From Clostridiales bacterium (GTDB lineage Bacteria; Bacillota; Dehalobacteriia; UBA4068), in NCBI GenBank assembly GCA_009783495.1, contig WRDJ01000006.1, forward strand, positions 1 through 9,839: a DNA stretch of 9,839 bases, read 5' to 3'. Of the stretch, positions 6,498 through 9,839 are shown piece after piece. A program made the translations under genes and the position numbers. Numbering within the stretch: the stretch's first letter is position 1; every line of letters starts with the position of its first letter. A model generated the notes under the pieces. The model was not told the DNA's origin. It did not search any database and saw only the letters and a list, made by a program, of their open reading frames with translations.

Positions 6498-8540
6498 TCA
6501 CTTGACCACGGGCTGATAGTTGTTAAACCGGCCTTCCGGATGAACCAGCGCGCCGATTGTGTCATAGGGGGCAGAGATGATCTCTTTACTGTCAAGGCCG
6601 AGGATGAAGGTTTGCCGGAAAATCATGGTTTCCCGCCCTTTGGGCTGGCTGGCGCCGCCGTAAACGAAATTGCCCAGCGAATAGACGATCTGCCTGCCCT
6701 GATAAGTCTCGATTGGCTGCAGGCAATGAGGATGATGCCCCAGCACCAGGGCCGCGCCGCAATCCACCGCCCAGCGGCCCAACTCCCGCTGCTCGTCGGT
6801 GACCTGCGTATATTCCTGCCCCCAATGGAAAGAGACGATTTGCAGGTCGGAGACGGTTTGCGCCGCCGCCAGTTCATGGCTGACAGCCGCCTTCATCTCC
6901 TGAATATCCGTGCCTTCTTCCAGCGGGCCCAAGGCGTTGAAGCCCAAAAGGGCGATCTTCACGCCTCTTGCCTCATAAAGCGCGCTCATGCCGTAACCGA
7001 AAGTCAGGATGCCGGCCTTGTTGAGGTGGCTGACGGATTCACGCAGGGCGGCCTCGCCATAGTCGTGGCTGTGATTGTTGGCGATATTGACCGCGTCCAC
7101 GCCGCCCGCCTTGAAGATATTGACATAGGAGGGTTTGCCGAGGAACCAGAATTCACCGCCGGCCTGCGGCGGCTTGTGCGCCTTTTCCCCACCCTCGGCG
7201 AAAACGTTTTCCGCGTTGGCGATGGTCAAATCGCTCTGGAAAAAGATGGGCGCGGCATTGGCGAAGAAATAGCTGTCGGGCTTGCGCAGGTTTTCTTTAT
7301 AATAATCGAAGGAAACGGAGTATTCATAGCGGTCGTCGCGGCCCAGCACGCAATCCCCGACGGCGCAAATCACGAGCTCGAACTGTTTTTTCGGCAGGGT
7401 CGCGGCGAAAGAGAGAGGTTGGGGACCGGCCTCCACAGCGAAGCCGTCGCTGTCGGAAAAATGCCACCATTCGTTCTCATAAGGCACGAAGCCGCATTTT
7501 ATCATGACGTTTTCCAGAAGCAGGGCGTTGGCCCGCGCTTCCTCGCTTGCCCCCTCATAAGCGCGAGAAGCCTTGCCCCCGAAATCATCGAAGCCGCTGG
7601 GCATTTGCGGCGCGGAGCCGTCCAGCCGCACAAGGGTGACGTCCACGGCCTGGCCCCGGCTGTGCGCGGAAAAACCCGTGTGCGGGTTTGCGATATAGCG
7701 GGCGTCCGGCATGGCCTCCCAAAGAAAAAATTGGCTTGGCGGCTTGCGGTAGGCGTCCCAGACCAAAAGCGAAAAGCCCATCTCCAACAACTCGGCCTGC
7801 GCCGCCTTGAGCTTTTGCGCCGTGGAAAAACGCAGCAAGGCCCGGTCATCGTCATAGACCGCTTTGCCCGTGAAGTTGTCTTTGCCCGCATAGCGCAGAT
7901 CAATATAAAGGCCGGGAATCTCTTCGGCCAGGTCTACGAAAGCCGCGGGCGAACATTCCCGCCTGAAGTTGGAATATTCACGGAGCAGGGCGCTTATTTC
8001 TTCTTTCGGCATGGGTGCGGCAAAATCCTCTATCTCGGCCAGGCCGGCCATGCGATAATAATAAACCAGCCTGATCGCGTCATAGAGCTCTGGTTTTTTC
8101 TTTTCCTCCGCAACGCCGTCAAGGCGCAAAAAGCGTGGGATTTCCGCCCCCTGCGCGAGCGTCAGAAACCTTTTCAGCAGGATGAGGGCCTCCTCCCGGC
8201 TCACTGGCCTGTCCAGCCGCGCCGCCATTTCCGCGTCGAGAATATTTTCGCGCAAAAGCTGCTCCGCCCACAGCCCGCGCGCATCCTTTTCCCGGTTTTC
8301 TGCCGTGTCGAGGGCGCGGAAGGCGCGCAAGACATCCTTGGTGCCGTAAGCCTTTTCCGCCAGCAGCAGGCAATAATCATAAAGCGGCAGGCCCGGGGCC
8401 TGTGCGGCCGGTGTTTGGCCCGCGCCGTGGAAAAAGACGCAAAAAAGCCCCGCGGCGAGAAGAACGGCCAGCAACAAGGCAGAGAAAAGCCAAAACCTTT
8501 TTTTGGGGTTTTTATGGCAAGCGGAAGGGCGGGTTTCCAT
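6498..8540 (-). CDS. Membrane-anchored fusion: SLH-like region, VanX-type D-Ala-D-Ala dipeptidase, CapA-like domain
   Basis: This 680-aa protein joins two usually separate enzymes. Residues 16-37 form an N-terminal membrane anchor after a basic start. Residues about 85-190 hold two degenerate SLH-like helical stretches (LWAEQLLRENI...RPVSREEALILL; AIRLVYYYRMAGL...PMPKEEISALL). Residues about 210-362 are a VanX/M15D dipeptidase domain with all expected residues: YIDLRYAGKDNFTG, WDAYRKP (R265), SAHSRGQAVD (zinc H293 and D300) and ENEWWH (catalytic E357, zinc H360). Residues about 387-630 are a CapA/PgsA-type calcineurin-like domain: AVGDCVLGRDD, TIANAEN, NIANNHSHDYG (488-490 NNH), SFHWGQE, GHHPH (601-605) and YSLGNFVYG. 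The likely role is trimming D-Ala-D-Ala or related dipeptides outside the membrane, coupled to a wall or polymer function; the CapA domain's substrate is unknown. A GGAGG site lies 4 nt before the ATG and a strong promoter lies upstream. It is the first gene of the block. Confidence 0.9.
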   Translation of the reverse strand: METRPSACHKNPKKRFWLFSALLLAVLLAAGLFCVFFHGAGQTPAAQAPGLPLYDYCLLLAEKAYGTKDVLRAFRALDTAENREKDARGLWAEQLLRENILDAEMAARLDRPVSREEALILLKRFLTLAQGAEIPRFLRLDGVAEEKKKPELYDAIRLVYYYRMAGLAEIEDFAAPMPKEEISALLREYSNFRRECSPAAFVDLAEEIPGLYIDLRYAGKDNFTGKAVYDDDRALLRFSTAQKLKAAQAELLEMGFSLLVWDAYRKPPSQFFLWEAMPDARYIANPHTGFSAHSRGQAVDVTLVRLDGSAPQMPSGFDDFGGKASRAYEGASEEARANALLLENVMIKCGFVPYENEWWHFSDSDGFAVEAGPQPLSFAATLPKKQFELVICAVGDCVLGRDDRYEYSVSFDYYKENLRKPDSYFFANAAPIFFQSDLTIANAENVFAEGGEKAHKPPQAGGEFWFLGKPSYVNIFKAGGVDAVNIANNHSHDYGEAALRESVSHLNKAGILTFGYGMSALYEARGVKIALLGFNALGPLEEGTDIQEMKAAVSHELAAAQTVSDLQIVSFHWGQEYTQVTDEQRELGRWAVDCGAALVLGHHPHCLQPIETYQGRQIVYSLGNFVYGGASQPKGRETMIFRQTFILGLDSKEIISAPYDTIGALVHPEGRFNNYQPVVK

Positions 8541-8578
8541 TTGACCTCCGGGAAGCCGGAAATGAACGACAGGGTTAG

Positions 8579-8607
8579 ATTATACCAATTGCGGGATTTT
8601 TAGTCAA
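8579..8607 (-). promoter_or_regulatory. Strong SigA/sigma-70 promoter for the eight-gene minus-strand block
   Basis: On the minus strand, -35 TTGACT (8607-8602), a 17-bp spacer and -10 TATAAT (8584-8579), one mismatch from consensus. Transcription would start near 8572, giving a leader of about 30 nt before the VanX-CapA start, with GGAGG just before the ATG. Confidence 0.85.
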
Positions 8608-8641
8608 TCAATGCGGGCTTGGGGGCCCTGGGAAGAAAATT

Positions 8642-8669
8642 TTGTCGCGCGCGGATTTTATGGTATTAT
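8642..8669 (+). promoter_or_regulatory. Probable promoter for thpR
   Basis: TTGTCG (8642-8647), a 16-bp spacer and TATTAT (8664-8669) on the + strand, about 43 bp before the thpR ATG. It is divergent from the minus-strand promoter at 8579-8607, with about 35 bp between the two -35 boxes, so one bound regulator could affect both. Confidence 0.55.
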
Positions 8670-8711
8670 GAAGTAAATGATGGATTTTTGACAACAACGG
8701 GGAGCAACGTT

Positions 8712-9257
8712 ATGCGTTTATTCATTGCTATAAATTTCGACGAGGAAACTAAGGAGCGCCTTTGGGCCCTCTGCCAGAAGCTGCGGCCGCATATGGAGAG
8801 TGTGCGCTTCACCCATAGGCAAAACCTGCACCTGACCGTCATTTTCCTGGGGGAAGTCGCGGAAACGAGGCTCTCTGCGGCCAAGCTGGCCCTGGCCAAG
8901 CTGGAAGCCGCGCCCTTTTCCCTGCGCTTCGGCGGGCTGGGCGCTTTTTCCCGGCCGGACGGCGACATCCTCTGGCTGGGGCTGGAAGAGGACGGGGAGG
9001 GTGTTCTGGCGAAGATATATAATTTTCTCTATTATCAACTGACAAGCGGCGGCTTTGCCGTGGAAAAGCGGGAATATACGCCGCATCTGACCCTGGCCAG
9101 GGAGGTTTTCTGGCATAAAAATTTCATAAAAAGCTCTTTTGCCTCGTCGCTCCCTTCCTTTGAGGTGAAGGTGGGGCGCGTCAGCCTGATGAAATCCGGG
9201 CGCATTGCCGGCCTGCTGACCTATACCGAACTTTTCGGCAAAGATTTGCGGGAGTGA
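8712..9257 (+). CDS. thpR: RNA 2',3'-cyclic phosphodiesterase (2H family, LigT)
   Basis: Cytoplasmic 2H phosphoesterase that opens 2',3'-cyclic phosphate ends of RNA to 2'-phosphate; the family was first named for 2'-5' RNA ligase activity. The 181 aa are typical in length. Both catalytic HxT motifs are present: NLHLTVIFLGEV with H40/T42, and YTPHLTLAR with H125/T127. The N-terminus MRLFIAINFDEETKERL is the standard family opening. The frame extends upstream to 8619, but those 31 residues are unlike the family and cover the promoter, while GGGGAG lies about 7 nt before ATG 8712, so that start is chosen. It is the only complete + strand gene and is divergent from the minus-strand block. No clear terminator follows directly; a tandem repeat and a GC-rich palindrome come next. 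Confidence 0.95.
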   Translation: MRLFIAINFDEETKERLWALCQKLRPHMESVRFTHRQNLHLTVIFLGEVAETRLSAAKLALAKLEAAPFSLRFGGLGAFSRPDGDILWLGLEEDGEGVLAKIYNFLYYQLTSGGFAVEKREYTPHLTLAREVFWHKNFIKSSFASSLPSFEVKVGRVSLMKSGRIAGLLTYTELFGKDLRE

Positions 9258-9277
9258 TGAGAAAAACGGGCGGGTTG

Positions 9278-9333
9278 CTGTCCTCTTCCCTCTGTCCTCT
9301 TCCCTCTGTCCTCTTTCCTCTGTTCTGCCTCAC
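9278..9333. repeat. 14-bp pyrimidine-rich tandem repeat
   Basis: Three adjacent 14-bp units (CTGTCCTCTTCCCT at 9278-9291 and 9292-9305; a one-base variant with TTT at 9306-9319) are followed by a degenerate fourth copy (9320-9333, starting CTGTTCTG). The + strand is almost all pyrimidine, with a single G every 14 bases. It starts 20 bp after the thpR stop and is non-coding in either direction as far as I can see. Such arrays change copy number by slippage. Confidence 0.85.
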
Positions 9334-9340
9334 CCCTTGA

Positions 9341-9358
9341 CCTCTCCGGGGGGAGAGG
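9341..9358. repeat. GC-rich palindrome resembling a dispersed extragenic repeat
   Basis: CCTCTCC (9341-9347) pairs with GGAGAGG (9352-9358) around a GGGG loop. With the preceding CCTCACCCCTTGA (9328-9340) it looks like the widespread CCTCACCCC...CTCTCC...GGAGAGG class of intergenic palindromic repeats. The T run at 9367-9373 starts about 8 nt after the stem, so it could act as a weak terminator for thpR but is not a standard one. Confidence 0.5.
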
Positions 9359-9406
9359 GAGCGATCATTTTTTTAAAGGGGTTGCCGCCTGTGCCCGCAA
9401 CTCAAA

Positions 9407-9427
9407 GCACAAGCGCGCATTGTGCGC
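9407..9427. other. Small region with two mutually exclusive hairpins
   Basis: GCACAA (9407-9412) can pair with TTGTGC (9420-9425), or GCGCA (9415-9419) with TGCGC (9423-9427); the two share bases, so only one can form. It lies upstream of the promoter at 9455-9483, so it would not be in that gene's leader. It may be part of read-through RNA from thpR, or chance. Apart from this, the repeats and the promoter, I see nothing in 9258-9513. Confidence 0.25.
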
Positions 9428-9454
9428 CCCGGCGAAGAACACTAGTCAACAAGG

Positions 9455-9483
9455 TTGCAATTTGACCCCGATAATGTTATAAA
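9455..9483 (+). promoter_or_regulatory. Promoter for the dehydratase activase-like gene
   Basis: TTGCAA (9455-9460), a 17-bp spacer and TATAAA (9478-9483), giving a start near 9490 and a leader of about 25 nt. The ribosome site AGAGGTG lies 5 nt before ATG 9514. Confidence 0.65.
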
Positions 9484-9513
9484 TAAAGCAGGAATAACAG
9501 AAGAGGTGCAAAG

Positions 9514-9839
9514 ATGACAGAAACCGGGAAAAACGGCTTTTATCTGGGTTTGGACATTGGCTCAACCACGGTGAAGGCGGTGATCCTCAACGAAGGGGCG
9601 CAGACGGTCTGGGCCTGCTATCAACGGCATTTTTCCGATATATATGTTTCCCTGCTCGACGTTCTGGAAAAAGCCCTGGCCGCCGCCGGAGATCTGGCGG
9701 TCGGGGCGGCCATTTGCGGCTCCGGCGGGCTGGGCCTCTCCGTGCGCTGGCAACTGCCCTTCGTGCAGGAGGTGATCGCCTGCGTGGGTGCGGTGGAGCA
9801 TTTCATTCCGCGCACCGACGTGGCCATCGAGCTGGGCGG
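9514..9839 (+). CDS. 2-Hydroxyacyl-CoA dehydratase activase-type ATPase (BadF/BcrA family), N-terminal part
   Basis: Only the first 108 residues are in the window; the frame is open to the edge. FYLGLDIGSTTVKAVIL (9-25) is the ASKHA-fold phosphate-1 motif of the BadF/BadG/BcrA/BcrD ATPase family. GSGGLGLS (69-76), LPFVQEVIA (81-89) and TDVAIELG (101-108) fit the very large acyl-CoA dehydratase activases (over 1000 aa, with a DUF2229-type region) better than the short activators. Short activators couple ATP hydrolysis to electron transfer through a [4Fe-4S] cluster into radical-based 2-hydroxyacyl-CoA dehydratases. The large versions are poorly characterised. The cluster cysteines would lie beyond the edge, so activity cannot be judged here. 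It has its own promoter and is unrelated to thpR in likely function. Confidence 0.88.
   Translation, partial: MTETGKNGFYLGLDIGSTTVKAVILNEGAQTVWACYQRHFSDIYVSLLDVLEKALAAAGDLAVGAAICGSGGLGLSVRWQLPFVQEVIACVGAVEHFIPRTDVAIELG

Noticed and set aside
6498..8540. VanX domain as evidence of a vancomycin-resistance cluster
   Set aside because: No VanH, VanA-type ligase, VanR/VanS or VanY is present, and the domain is membrane-anchored rather than cytosolic.
6540..8603. 687-codon open frame on the + strand, antisense to the VanX-CapA fusion
   Set aside because: The protein lacks recognisable domains, while the minus strand encodes complete catalytic motifs. Long antisense frames are expected in GC-rich coding DNA.
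8619..8711. Upstream extension of the thpR frame by 31 codons
   Set aside because: It covers the likely promoter and ribosome site and is unlike the family N-terminus, which begins at ATG 8712.
9278..9333. Possible CRISPR-like repeats
   Set aside because: Units are 14 bp, directly adjacent and without spacers, so this is a simple tandem repeat.

Overview
The window looks like chromosomal DNA of a GC-rich anaerobic Firmicute (Bacillota; a Clostridia- or Negativicutes-like lineage is my best guess, not provable here). Pointers are a DUF1461/TIGR01906 membrane protein, a short 'archaeal/Thermotoga-type' S-adenosylhomocysteine hydrolase, the start of a 2-hydroxyacyl-CoA dehydratase activase-type ATPase, strong G-rich Shine-Dalgarno sites, and a sigma-70/SigA-type promoter close to consensus. 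No transposase, integrase, CRISPR array, tRNA or rRNA is visible.

Layout: (i) 1-190 is the 3' end of a + strand ribbon-helix-helix-like gene and a hairpin terminator that probably serves both strands. (ii) 221-8540 is one tightly packed minus-strand block of eight genes, read from right to left: a membrane-anchored fusion of a VanX-type D-Ala-D-Ala dipeptidase with a CapA-type metallophosphatase-like domain; purine nucleoside phosphorylase; adenosylhomocysteinase; a UDG-superfamily (family 6-like) DNA glycosylase; a DUF1461 membrane protein; a membrane-anchored M23 endopeptidase; a uridine phosphorylase-like enzyme; and a four-helix membrane protein made of two tandem TM-TM-PH-like units. A TTGACT-17-TATAAT promoter precedes the first gene, and several junctions are overlapping or within 20 bp, so the block is probably one operon, though internal gaps of about 100-150 bp could hold further promoters. 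(iii) 8541-8711 is a divergent promoter region. (iv) 8712-9257 (+) is the RNA 2',3'-cyclic phosphodiesterase ThpR/LigT. (v) 9258-9513 is non-coding, with a 14-bp pyrimidine-rich tandem repeat, a GC-rich palindrome of dispersed-repeat type and a good promoter. (vi) 9514-9839 is the N-terminus of a large acyl-CoA dehydratase activase-like protein, cut by the window edge.

How the genes may work together: the block mixes nucleoside/base recycling (punA, ahcY, udp, DNA glycosylase) with cell-wall turnover (VanX-CapA fusion, M23). The adenosylhomocysteinase has Lys54 where canonical enzymes have the Glu/Gln that reads the adenine amino group, so it may act on S-inosyl-homocysteine. Its product inosine would then be a substrate for the purine nucleoside phosphorylase encoded directly upstream. 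That route is inference. The VanX-CapA fusion, with a degenerate SLH-like N-terminal region, is the other notable feature.
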